DNA from: Zanthoxylum bungeanum
Lineage: Eukaryota; Streptophyta; Magnoliopsida; Sapindales; Rutaceae
Reading direction: 5' to 3'
Assembly: GCA_019454045.1 (NCBI GenBank)
Contig: SKCR01026806.1
Location: forward strand, 1 to 64,000
Length of the DNA: 64,000 nucleotides
The notes beneath the pieces were generated by a model that saw only the letters and a list, made by a program, of their open reading frames with translations, was not told the origin of the DNA and did not search any database. Positions 47,601 to 58,819 of this stretch are shown piece after piece; position 1 is the stretch's first letter; each line of letters starts with the position of its first letter. Made by a program: the position numbers and the translations under genes.

Positions 47601-50393
47601 ATCAATTCTAAGAATTATTAATTGCAATTTAATACTTTTAAATCTAAAGATAGATTTATGATAAGTATATTAATTAAGCACTAAAGTCATCATCACATAA
47701 ATCTTCCAAAGATTTTATGCTCTACTTATTTGCTTAATTATGGGCCTAGATATAACAAGTTATTTTATCCAATAAAGTAACCTATTATGAATTCCCAATA
47801 AAATTAAATCATTAAAACATTTAATCCAAGGATTATATATTTTAAATATTCAACTTTTCAATTCTTTCTTGATTTCAATAGTCCAACTATTTAATCAATT
47901 TTAATAAGGTACTATTTATTATAATGATTACAATAATCCAATTATTTAATCAACTATAATTTTAATATTGATTACTATAATCTAATTATAAAATCAACTA
48001 TCATTTAATTCAATTATATTGATTACTATAATCCAATTATAAAATCAACTATATATTGAATGAGTTTGTATATAGTCCAACTATATATATTTTTAAAACA
48101 ACATAAAATATTAGTCCAACTAATACTTTTGATTAATATGACGAGTAAAATATAGATGAGCGCGTTTAGCGAGTATTCGAACGAATGTTGCAAATTCAAT
48201 ACTTGCCTCCCACTATTTTTCGTCGAGCCTCTAACCCTCTGTCGAGTACTCGGGAAACCGTGTTTCCTAGTGGGCTAGGATCCCGTTAAATATCACACAA
48301 TCTTGACTTTGGCCAACAAATTGTATGATAATTAACTAGGTAGATCTCGAAGATCAATTGGATCTCATCCAACTCCTAGATCCAGTAGGTGGACATCCAA
48401 GTCCCAAACATATATCTTATATATGCCTATACATCGAATGTATACCCTAACCTTTTTCCTCTGAATCAACTAGGCCTTGGCTTTGGCACAACAAACCTAG
48501 TGATCCCAGTCAAGCGCGGACCCATTGACATGGAAGCTTCGTAATCAATGTCAATGGACAAGAAGTGGTCTTGACTTTGGCCAACAAACCACAACTTGGA
48601 CACGACACCGATATGGAACAAAGCCTCGTGATTAAAACACATCTTCGACGGACAAGGGCTTGACTTTGGCCAACAACCCCTGCCAATCTCGGATCTTGAG
48701 TAAGAATCACTCAATGGAAGGAAAATAAACGCTTGATATTTAACGAGGGTTTTTCGCGTGCAAATTGGCTACCAATTTAATTATGTTTAAGGTCTCATCA
48801 TCATACACCCTTAAACATGCATTCTAAATACATAATAAAGCGAGTATGAAAATAAATAATAATGATATGCGGATGGATACTTAACACATTGATCCTAGAT
48901 CAAATCTCTCCCTTTCTCACTCAAGCTAGCACTTGTATTACTTCTACCCGTTACACTACACTTCTAAAGAAACCTCATTTACATTGAGGGGAATAGGTGA
49001 GAAGAGAATACAAAGAGATAGAGGTGATAAGGCTGGACACGCAGGTCCAATTTAATAAATCGAATTTATTACAACAATTTCTAAAATTGCCCACCCATCT
49101 AATATCCATCCGATATACATTATTCATTCAACACAACCACGTATTCACACACATAAGCATGCTATCAATCAATCTAATCAAATTAATTAATCTGATAATT
49201 AAGTGATCATCCAATGTTCAAACAACGATTTGATTTTGTTCGAGTCAAACTCGTTTTTGCGAATAAGTACTTAAAGTACGAATTCATGAATTAAATTAAA
49301 CTACATCATTAAATCTAATTTAACATGTATTTAATACTAATTCACTATTCAATTCCAAATTAAATATTACACTTTTATTTAATAAACCTTTTACGATTTA
49401 AATTCCAAATTTAATCGTAACGCGTCTCAAAGACCGATTAACGTCCAACGTCAATTCAATTAAAGTCCAATGGGCTTTTAATTGATTTCTTAAGGCGTGG
49501 ACTTTTGGTCAACTCGGGTCAAACCGATAACCAAAGTCCAATCCGGGATTTACCCCATAAGCCCATAAATCAATCTTGGCCCATTAGGCCCAATTGAACT
49601 TTAAAGGTTCATTAGTCGCATTTGGGCTTTATGGTTAAGTTTTGGGCCCAATTGGATCCAATCCATTTGGCCTAAACCCAACTTGATAAAATCAAGCCCA
49701 ATAGGCCCAATACAACATTAGAAGCCCAAATCCAATTTAAGGCCTAATAATAAATTTCATGAATCCAATTCCGCAATTTAATTACCTAAAGTGCATTATA
49801 TGATTAATCAACTAAATCAACATTTCCAAAACACAAAATTAGTCCAATTAATCATACTCAATTCATTATCATATGTCCAACACAAATTGAAAAATCAAAC
49901 CCATTTACATGCTTCAAGCTCTCGGCCAAGGAGGGATTTTGTGTCCGATTTGGTTTCAATCCAATCGAACCCACAATCGACATTAAATCACATCCTAAAT
50001 GATTTCATACACATCCAATGTCACAAATCAAAAATACCAAGACATTAGGGCATAGTTCCAATTCGGCCAACATAGAATTTTTTTGGGGTTTTTTGTCCAA
50101 TTCAAAATCCAATCCAATTCGATTCAAATTAACATCATCCTAAATGATTCCAACTCATCAAATGAATCAAAAACAAAAATTCCAAGAATCCAAAATGATC
50201 ATCACATTCGGCCAAGGTCAAATATTTGGGGAAAATAATTCCAAATCATTTTTCAACAAATTGGTCAACCAAATGAAATTAAACATGTTATAAGCATACT
50301 CAAACATCAATTTATTCAAATCATGCTCAACAAACATTTACCCAAATTTTAAGCCCTACATTTTCATGCTTGAACCTAAGCTCTTGATGCCAT
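47601..50393 (-). other. Gag N-terminal relic and 5' leader of element E
   Basis: No intact reading frame is present. An 18-base phrase CTTGACTTTGGCCAACAA occurs at about 48302, 48570 and 48659 and in a varied form at 48477. The part near 50393 holds the primer-binding site. The leader is unusually long for a copia element. Confidence 0.5.
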
Positions 50394-52454
50394 TGTTGGT
50401 TATTATCTAGGTCCCAAGATCAAACAAGCAATGAAAACATGTGTGAATACATCAACGGAGATAGCGGAATACTCACATCGATCGGTTGAGTCGATTTGAA
50501 GACGAATCAAGGCCAAAAACCCACTGTTATTCACGCCCAAACTGTGCAGTGAACTGCCTTCAAAACAGAATTTTGAGATGACGAAACGGAGCTCCAAGCC
50601 TCGTCCGATGGATCCCGGCTCATGGGCGAACCTCCCTACCACCTTCGCAAGACTCGTAAGTGTGCTAGCACTTGATTTTTCACCATGAAAAACCACTCTT
50701 GCTTCCCTATTATTCACGCCAAAATGGCTTCAAAAACAGTGAGCTTTTAGGGTTTTTGGCGTGAGGAGAAGAGAGAAATTGAGAGAGATACCAAATGTGT
50801 TAAGTTAATTTGATTTGCATTTGAAGTATATCTTATATACTTTAGTGAATTTCAAATGAATTTCACTTGAATTTGAATTTAAAAGGTCAAACAATAAAGG
50901 CAAACACTATGCACATCATGTCCATCACTATTCACATCAACTTTATTAAAGTGACATGTTGTCAAGTCACATCACTCTAAGTGACAAGTGATTTGACGCT
51001 TGATGCGACTGATTGATTTGACGCTTGATGCGACTTGCGATGCCGTACTCGAATTCGAAATACGAATGCGCTCGCAATCACACTCGGGCTCGGGTTCGCT
51101 AATTCCGAATTAACGATTTTTCCGTCGCGTCGTAATTAAATGATTACGCTTAGCGAATTCACTATTCACGTCGCTAACGAATTAATTCTAAATTAATTCG
51201 TTCGCCCGAATTAAAATCTAATTTTAATTCCGCGTCGAAATATAATTTCATTTAATATATCGAATATATTAATTTACCGATTAATTCCAAATTAATCGTT
51301 ATCTCTCTCTAGACGATATTTTATCCTAGATAAAATATCTCCGTAATTAATCCTAGATTAATTTTCTCTCTCTTCTATATAATCCCAGATTATTCAAGAG
51401 TGCGAGTTGTGCGTCATCGGTGGATTATCGGGAAGCGACCCATGAGATCCCCGGATAAGTTGGCAGTAAATACGGTCGTCGGAGTATCCGAATCACGTAC
51501 GTACCAAGTACTACGTTTTACCGATTTACGAGACAAGGTCGACTCCTAGCAAAGCACCAAGTCTTCCCAATTCTCCGGACATATCCATTTAAGAATATTA
51601 AGATCTGTTATCAAGCGTAGTATACGATTGTATTGTGTGTATCAGCCCAGTATCGGATAGTCACGTGCTAGGGCTGGGGCTGGATAAGTGTCTACCCCGT
51701 CCGAAGCACATATCGGATGTCTGGTAACATAGTCTCTATAATCGGATATTCATGACCTAGTCACAATATCCCGATTGGTTGCGCAACACTCAAGAGCACT
51801 AGTACCGTATCCTGCGTGACATCATCTCCACTATGACTGAAGTGATACTTTTGTCTTGACATCACACCCAATACACTACGACTCTCTGATAAACCCAGAA
51901 GTGGTGTACGCAGAACCGGTTAAAGCCATGTACCACCAAGACCAAAGTCTACCGATTATCGCAAGTATTAGCGATGCAAGTCTCAGGTTAAGACTATACA
52001 CACCTACCTTGATTTCGGCCTCCCATAGACACATAATCATAATAACAATGGGATTCCGAAGGGTCTATCCAGAGCGAAGCTGTTTCCCGTACCATCGGTG
52101 AAACACGACCTCCTATCGCACTTGCATAAGTATCCAATACTTATATATATGAGAACTATGTCGTTGTGCCCTCACAACGCACACAAGTGCAATACTAGCA
52201 TATTCCGCATTATCGATGTCCAGTCTCGATAATACTCCGGCTATGGATATTTAATGATTAATCCTTCGGGGACTGATACTGTCTCATATCATTCTCAGTC
52301 CAGGAACTAATCACAGGGACCTCTCTTCATTTATATATCTATGGTGATCTAATCACAAATGATGAGAGTGCAATTTCCTTGTCACATAGTTAATTTTCTA
52401 CAACAACACAATGATCTGTGCAAATAATGACGTTATGGGTCATTTTGTCCAACA
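50394..52454 (-). repeat. Element E 5' LTR (right copy)
   Basis: A 2061-base LTR. It is longer than the left copy by a tandem duplication of about 24 bases near 50990-51034 (GATTTGACGCTTGATGCGACT twice). Confidence 0.9.
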
Positions 52455-52499
52455 TGTCCCAGTCGACATTACAACATATAGCTTGGTAATTATTATTGG

Positions 52500-52975
52500 T
52501 GTCTTAGTCGACAATACAATATGTGGCTTGGCACTTGTTGAGTATCCCACTCGACACTACATGTATGGGGTGATAATATCCCAGTCGACATTACCAGACT
52601 TGGCAAGGATATCCCACTCGACACTACATGTATGGAGACTCAGCATGAGGAAGATGTCCCATTCGAAACTACACGTGTGAAGCTTGGCAAGGATCTCATT
52701 CGACACTACACATATGAAGCTTGGCACTTGTTAAGGATCTCATTCGACACTGCACGTGTGAAGCTTGGGAATGATCTCATTCGACACTACACGTGTGAAG
52801 CTTGGCACTTGGCAAGAATCTCATTCGACACTACACGTGTGAAGCTTGGCACTTGTTAAAGATCTCATTCGACACTACACGTGTGAAGCTTGGCACTTGT
52901 TAAGGATCTCAGTCGACACTACCATGTGAAGCTTGACGCTCATTAAAGATCTCATTCGACACTACATATATGGTC
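52500..52975 (+). repeat. Tandem array of about 48-bp units in element B
   Basis: About ten units share ATCTCATTCGACACTACACG and TGTGAAGCTTGGCACTTG, some shortened. The region is the 3' untranslated part of B and encodes nothing. Confidence 0.85.
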
Positions 52976-53740
52976 TTGTAGAATGAGGAATGAAAACCCT
53001 CACTAACCTTTATCAGGTCTTGTAGAGTGAGGATTGTAGAATGAAGAATGAAGACCCTCATTGGCATCTGTCATGTCTTGTAGAATGAGGAATGAGAACC
53101 TTCATGGACCTTCATCAGGTTCATTCGACCGTAGTCTCATGGTCTTCAGACGATATGGTCTCAAACTACAAGTCCTGTAGAATGAGGAATTATACCCTCA
53201 TTGACTTTTGTCAGGTCTTGTAGAATGAGGAATTATATCCTCATAGACCTTTGTCAGGTCTTGTAGAATGAGGAATGAGAACCCTCATGGACCTTCATCA
53301 GGTTCATTCGACCGTAGTCTCATGGTCTTCAGACGACATGGTCTCAGACTACAAGTTCTGTAGAATGAGGAATTATACCATCATTGACTTTTGTCAGGTC
53401 TTGTAGAATGAGGAATTATACCTTTATTGACCTTTGCCAGGTCTTGTAGAATGAGGAATGAGAACCCTCATTGACTTTATTCAGGTCTAGTAGAGTGAGA
53501 AGTGATGACCTTCTTGGACTTTTATCAAGTCCATTCGACAGGTCCATACGACCGTAGTCATATGGACCCTCATCAGGAGAATGTGTGATGACCTTCATCA
53601 GGTCTAGTAGTATGATAAGGAAAGACTCTTGGACTTTCGTCAAGTCTGTAGAGTGAAGACTTTCATAGACCTTCATCTGGTCCAAAAGACATTGAAGACT
53701 CACATGGTTCTTCGACCCGTAGTATGAGGATTATCCTGAC
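52976..53740 (+). repeat. Irregular repeats in element B
   Basis: The phrase GTCTTGTAGAATGAGGAATG followed by CCCTCA or a variant recurs about every 50-60 bases. A longer duplicated block, containing TTCATTCGACCGTAGTCTC, occurs near 53125 and 53305. Confidence 0.75.
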
Positions 53741-54430
53741 ATTCATCTGATTCAGTCGACCGGGGACATCCCCATGGACTCATGTCGAGTCAAATGAAGA
53801 CATGGACTTCCTACAGTCCATACGACAATGTCGTGTGAAATAACTCTTTAACCTTCATCTGGTTCAGTCGACCGGGGACATCCTCCATGGACTCATGTCG
53901 AGTCAAATGAAGACATGGACTTCCTACAGTCCATACGACAATGTCGTGTGAAATAACTCATAAACCTTCATCTGGTTCAGTCGATCGGGGAGATCCCTCA
54001 AGGACTCATGTTGAGTCAAATGAATACATGGACTTCCTACAGTCCATATGACAATGTCGTGTGAAATAACTCATGAACCTTCATTGGTTCAGTCGACCAG
54101 AGACATCCCCCATGCACTCATGTCGAGTCAAATGAAGACATGGACTTCCTACAGTCCATACGACAATGTCATGTGAAATAACTCATGAACCTTCATCTGG
54201 TTCAGTCGACGGGGACATCCCCATGGACTCATGTCGAGTCAAATGAAGACATGGACTTCCTACAGTCCATACGACAATGTCGTGTGAAATAACTCATGAA
54301 CCTTCATCTGGTTCAGTCGACCGAGGAAATCCCCCATGGACTCATGTCGAGTCAAGTTATAGACATATATTACACATGTCGTATAGAATATATCCTGACC
54401 TTCATATGGTTCAGTCGACTGGGTACTTCC
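53741..54430 (+). repeat. Tandem array of six units of about 112 bp in element B
   Basis: The core TCAGTCGAC ends at about 53760, 53872, 53986, 54097, 54210, 54321 and 54419. Units contain CGACCGGGGACATCCCC, GACTCATGTCGAGTC and CATACGACAATGTCGTGTG, all inverted repeats. The first two are shared with the 100-bp array of element A. Confidence 0.9.
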
Positions 54431-54657
54431 CTAATGGCTCTTGTAGAGACAAGTTCATGATATTGACTTTCATCTAGCTCATTCGACTGGACACATCCAC
54501 GATGGATCATGTAGAGTCAAGTTCATAACTTGACATTCGTTTGGTTCAATCAATAGCAGCATCGACGCTCAGGTACACCTTCATCCTATGGTCTCGACAC
54601 GCAGATCAAATACTCTCAAAGCCAATGAATCTTTGACTTAGAGAGTAGGGGACAAAC

Positions 54658-55264
54658 TGTACATGCCAAATTTGGTCCAAGGTTAATTTCGACCTTTCGC
54701 CTCAGACCCACTGCTAAATGCACCCCTGAAACCCCATAACCGAACCCAAAGACATTGTGCAGGCCCAGGCTCGGAGAAACACCATACGCCAGCCCACGAA
54801 ACGCTTAAACTCATAAATACCCCTCATAACCCAGCCGTTTTCAGTCTTCATGACTGCCCATAATACTCCTTCATGACACGACCGTTACCAACACACAAAA
54901 CGTATGTCAATTAACGCATTAATGAATCTCACCTCATTAGCCTATAAAAGGAACCGAGATCCAGAAGAGAATGTGGAGAAAAAGTATTACAACCCAAAGC
55001 TTAATCATTCTCACCAGAGCCCTCAGAACCTCCGACCCATCGCCCTCACGGCAATCCACGGGGATCAAGGTAGTCTATAACCTTGCTATTCCATTACTTA
55101 CAGCTCGTCTTCATCACTGACTTGAGCGTCGGAGTGCCTACGGCACCCACCACACCGGTGGGCAGTAACCTCCACGCTCACTCTACCTTTGTTTTGCAGG
55201 ATCGTTAGTGCCTCCAACCTATAAATTCTCGATTGTGGACCTCGGGCGAAAACCAGCATCCACA
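54658..55264 (+). repeat. Element B 3' LTR
   Basis: A 607-base LTR following the purine-rich AGAGAGTAGGGGACAAAC. Confidence 0.92.
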
Positions 55265-55269
55265 ATATA

Positions 55270-56300
55270 AATTTTAACATTTAGAGACGAACTTTCGACG
55301 TTAAAAGTCAAATATTTTGACGCTAAAGGTAAATTTAAATTTTTTGAATTCTCATTTTACATAATTTGAATTTATCGTCTAATTAGATTAGATTTAAATT
55401 TTTTACATTTAGCGACTAATTTTCAACGCTAAAAGTCAAAAATTTCAACACTAAATATCAAAATTTTGGTGGAAATTATTCATGCTAAAGGTTATTTTTT
55501 TCCTAAAAATTCATTTTCTCTTTCATTTCTCATATTCTTACTTTCTTTTTCTCATACTCTTATTTCCTCTCTAAAATTCTTTTTTTCTTAAATATTTTGT
55601 TTGATTTTTTGTATCTTATATTAACATATTATATATATATATATATATAAAGATGAAGAAATGGTGAAAATGAAGACAGTGAATAAATGATTTCAAACAA
55701 ATGAAAGTGAAGATGGAGAAAATATATATAAAATTATATTTTATCATTTTGTTTATTATTTTATCTCTTTTTTGTTGTGATAAATTTTGTAGTTTTATTT
55801 TTATATCAATAAATATATCATTGTTATAATTTTTTATAACAAAATTATAATAATGCCCTTATATTTTCTAAAAATTTAATTAATTTTGTAATGAAATTAG
55901 TTTGAAATTAATTTATAATGTCAATTGTTATAATAATTTTCGTATATCCTTTAGCGTCAAAATATTCAACGCTAAAAATAATATATATATTTTAATTTTA
56001 TATCACCTTTAGCGTCGAATAAAGGTAAGAAATTTCGACGCCAAAAGAAAAATAAATAATTTTTTATTAATTACAAAATTATTTGGCATCGAAAATATTT
56101 GTCGCCAAATACGTGATTTAGCGTCGAAAATTTCAATTTATTACTGAAATTTTTTGACGCAAAATGTTGTACTTTAGCGTCGAATTTTTTTATTTTGACA
56201 CTAAATGTCTTTCTCGTCCACGTTTTAGCGTCGAAATTTTCGACGCTAATGATTTCTTTTAGCATTAATATTTTTTTGACGCTAAAGACCTTATTTTTTG
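55270..56300. repeat. Right-hand part of the CACTA-like element: minisatellite and subterminal repeats
   Basis: The left half holds copies of a roughly 150-base AT-rich unit (TAAATTTAAATTTTTTGAATT phrase) also present at 38790-38980. From 55925 the TTTAGCGTCGAA/TTCGACGCTAAA motifs return, mirroring the left side. Confidence 0.7.
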
Positions 56301-56305
56301 TAGTA

Positions 56306-58523
56306 TCCCTATAATTTGTAAAATGATGAGACTATTTGCACTCTAAAAATTACTTTCAACACTCCATTACTTTGTACACTCATTTAGTAAATTTAAAAAA
56401 TTAAGTATTACTTTATACATTCTTTTAAATACCAAAAAAAAAATCATCATTTAAATCATTAATTTAATTATTTAATTTATTGTTCTTATTTTGCCCTCCG
56501 TAAAAATGTACATCATCATCAATTCATTAATCCTTAAAACATTTTCATTTCTCCTTTAATTTGTTGTTTGATTTATTGTTGTACATCTTCCATTTCGGTT
56601 ACTAAAATGTGTGCATATATCATCTTTGTAATCATATATATTTAGTGTCTTTATATTTTATTGGAGAAATTGTTCATCCTCTACTTCTTTTCTTTTTTTC
56701 CAAATAACTACACACATATATTAAATCATTACATGAGGGAGGATAGAGAAATGTAGATTTCTTTTTGATGGCTTCTCTATCGTACTTCGAATCAAAAAAA
56801 GTTTAGAAATATTTGATCAATCGTTGAATCTTTGGCATTTCTGTTTCCAATTAATTATCATCAATTTATATATGAAAAACTTGTATAATTTCAATAAAAT
56901 ATTGTTTCATCTTGGGTTTATTTTGAAGATAAGTATTTCAAAATATGATATAAATTTAATGTTTTAGAAAAAAATCATATTATGTTTCTCAAGATTTGAT
57001 AACCGATTTTGGTTTATTAGAAGGGTATCCAAAGTAAAATTACTTCAACTATCATATCAAGTTATTCTTAGTAAATTACATAAGGTTGTTTTAGTCATAG
57101 AATTTTTTATTAAAAAGGGTTTAAAGTAAAATTTAGAGTGCAAATAGTCCCACCCAAAATACTCAACACATCCATGCTTCTCATTTTGGCTCAATTTGAT
57201 AGTTTTATCTTATGATTTGGATAACTAAAAAAAACGTAAAATATTTAAATTAGGATTACTTACTCATGAAAAAATCATTTTACATTGTTATTTAAATTGA
57301 ATCTAAAATTATTAATCATGTAAATCATATTTTTAGATGGAAATCAATCAGAATACTAATGGAAAATGAAATTTTGATTAGGAATGTTACTATTAATTAT
57401 TGAATTTTCATCATTTATTATAATTTCAGTATTGATTAATGTATACACATTAACTATTATATTTTGAAAAAAAGTTAAAACTTTCAATAAATAGTATATA
57501 TTTTATTCCCTTTAAAAAATAAATTTTAAAATTTTATATAAAACAATATATAATTCACAATAAATTTTTGTTTAGAAAAGGTTGTTATCATTTATTTGAA
57601 TTATCAAAATTCAATACAGATAAAACTATAAAATTATGCATAAAATCAATAGAGGGATATTTTGAGATATCTTTTCAAAATATAGAGATGTAAAGAATTA
57701 TTTATCCAAACTATAGGGATGTAAGAGATTTTTATCCTTAAAAAAATGAATAAATATTTTTTTTTATAAGTTTACTGTATAAAAGACGTAATAATACAAT
57801 ATAGTGTCAATAAATGCGTGCGGTAACGCAGGCCTCCTTTTATTAAGTAAACTATATTTTGTTGACATTTTTCATATTTTATATCTTGAGTGATGCATCC
57901 ATGAAAAAGAAATGTAAATAAAGTTCATTTAGTATCTCCGACTTTTTTTTTTAATCTCACACTTGCTTTAACAAGTAATTAATTAATACTAAATTGAGCT
58001 GGCAGTCACGCCGATATTGCTTGAAAAGTGCAAACAGTTATGAAAATAAATATGTGGGCATTGTGATATTATTTATCCAATAAATCTATTCATTCTACAT
58101 AAGTTATCAACTCCATAATTTCTCAAATATGTTCAATTTAATTTTACTATAATTAATTTTAGATAAGGGTGGGAGCGAAAAAGTTCAAATCAACCCAATA
58201 CATTTAATTTCGGTTTCTACCCAATCCAATAATTTGCCTACTGATTAATTTGAAATAAATTAAAAAAAAACAAGCTTTAGGTGATGGTCGTCAATGAACT
58301 AGTAATTTACATGATTATTACCAATTTCAAGCTGAGCTTGGGTATGGCCGGCCAAGCCCGGCCTAGCTTCTTTGAGTTTGATTTATTTAAAAAAACGTTT
58401 TGGGATGTACTTATGGGTGTACTTAGTACAAAAAGGGTGAATTGTTTTTAGTTAAAAAAATGGGGTATGTAATAAAAAAGTTGTGTACACGTAATAAAAC
58501 TAATATTTTTTTTAATGATATTT

Positions 58524-58555
<32 letters not shown>

Positions 58556-58805
58556 TTAAAATAATTGTGGGCAGGACCTCAAGCTTTTTGACTTGTATGA
58601 CTCTAATAATATTGATTAACAAAAGAAGCACGCTATTTTGGGCCCAAAAACTGACATTAGTTTTGGATTCAAACTCATTACATAATCAAATTAATGACCA
58701 AGTTTGCTAGCAAACCCAAAGTGTGACCACGAAGAAGCACTTATTCAAAACATACTAATAATAATAAGCACACACCAGGCCATATATAATTTAATTATTT
58801 TGGAA
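56306..58805. other. AT-rich intergenic DNA downstream of the P450 gene
   Basis: No gene is recognised. It contains an (AT)n microsatellite near 58530-58553. Short frames are chance. The 3' untranslated region of the P450 mRNA should lie at its right edge. Confidence 0.5.
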
Positions 58806-58819
58806 GCCACACACAACAA

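Larger units (their letters stand above)
41557..52454 (-). mobile_element. Ty1/copia LTR retrotransposon E, decayed pol
   Basis: LTRs 41557-44420 (including an 827-base insertion) and 50394-52454 start TGTTGGTTATTATC and end TTTTGTCCAACA. Flanks are TGTTC (41552-41556) and TGTCC (52455-52459), a 5-bp duplication with one change. In reverse complement the right LTR is followed by TGGCATCAAGAGC, a variant Met-tRNA primer site. The left LTR is preceded by CCAAGTGGGAGAT, the usual copia polypurine tract. So it runs right to left. The interior (44421-50393) has recognisable but heavily broken Gag, protease, integrase and RT. Confidence 0.92.
38989..55264 (+). mobile_element. Non-autonomous Ty3/gypsy-type LTR retrotransposon B, interrupted by copia element E
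   Basis: LTRs 38989-39596 and 54658-55264 start TGTAC and end CATCCACA. An exact duplication ATATA flanks the element (38984-38988 and 55265-55269). The primer-binding site TGGCGCCCACCGTGGGGC is at 39600-39617, identical to that of A. The interior has a broken gag and tandem repeat arrays but no pol. Without E the element is about 5.4 kb. About twenty LTR differences are visible by eye, so it inserted earlier than A. Confidence 0.93.
38419..56305. mobile_element. CACTA-like non-autonomous DNA transposon, interrupted by element B
   Basis: The left end is CATTACAAGAAAAT at 38419. The right end, read in reverse complement, is TACTACAAAAAAT at 56305. Both resemble the CACTACAAGAAAA terminus of CACTA elements. 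Subterminal regions on both sides carry many alternating TTTAGCGTCGAA and TTCGACGCTAAA motifs, the dense subterminal repeats typical of CACTA. Removing element B and one ATATA copy joins 38988 to 55270 into continuous repeat sequence. The element itself is about 1.6 kb with no transposase. Flanking triplets (TAT and TCC) do not match, so the target duplication is lost or the ends are slightly off. Confidence 0.72.

Noticed and set aside
55098..55280. 60-codon minus-strand frame in the right LTR of B
   Set aside because: It lies within the LTR and overlaps its boundary; no domain.
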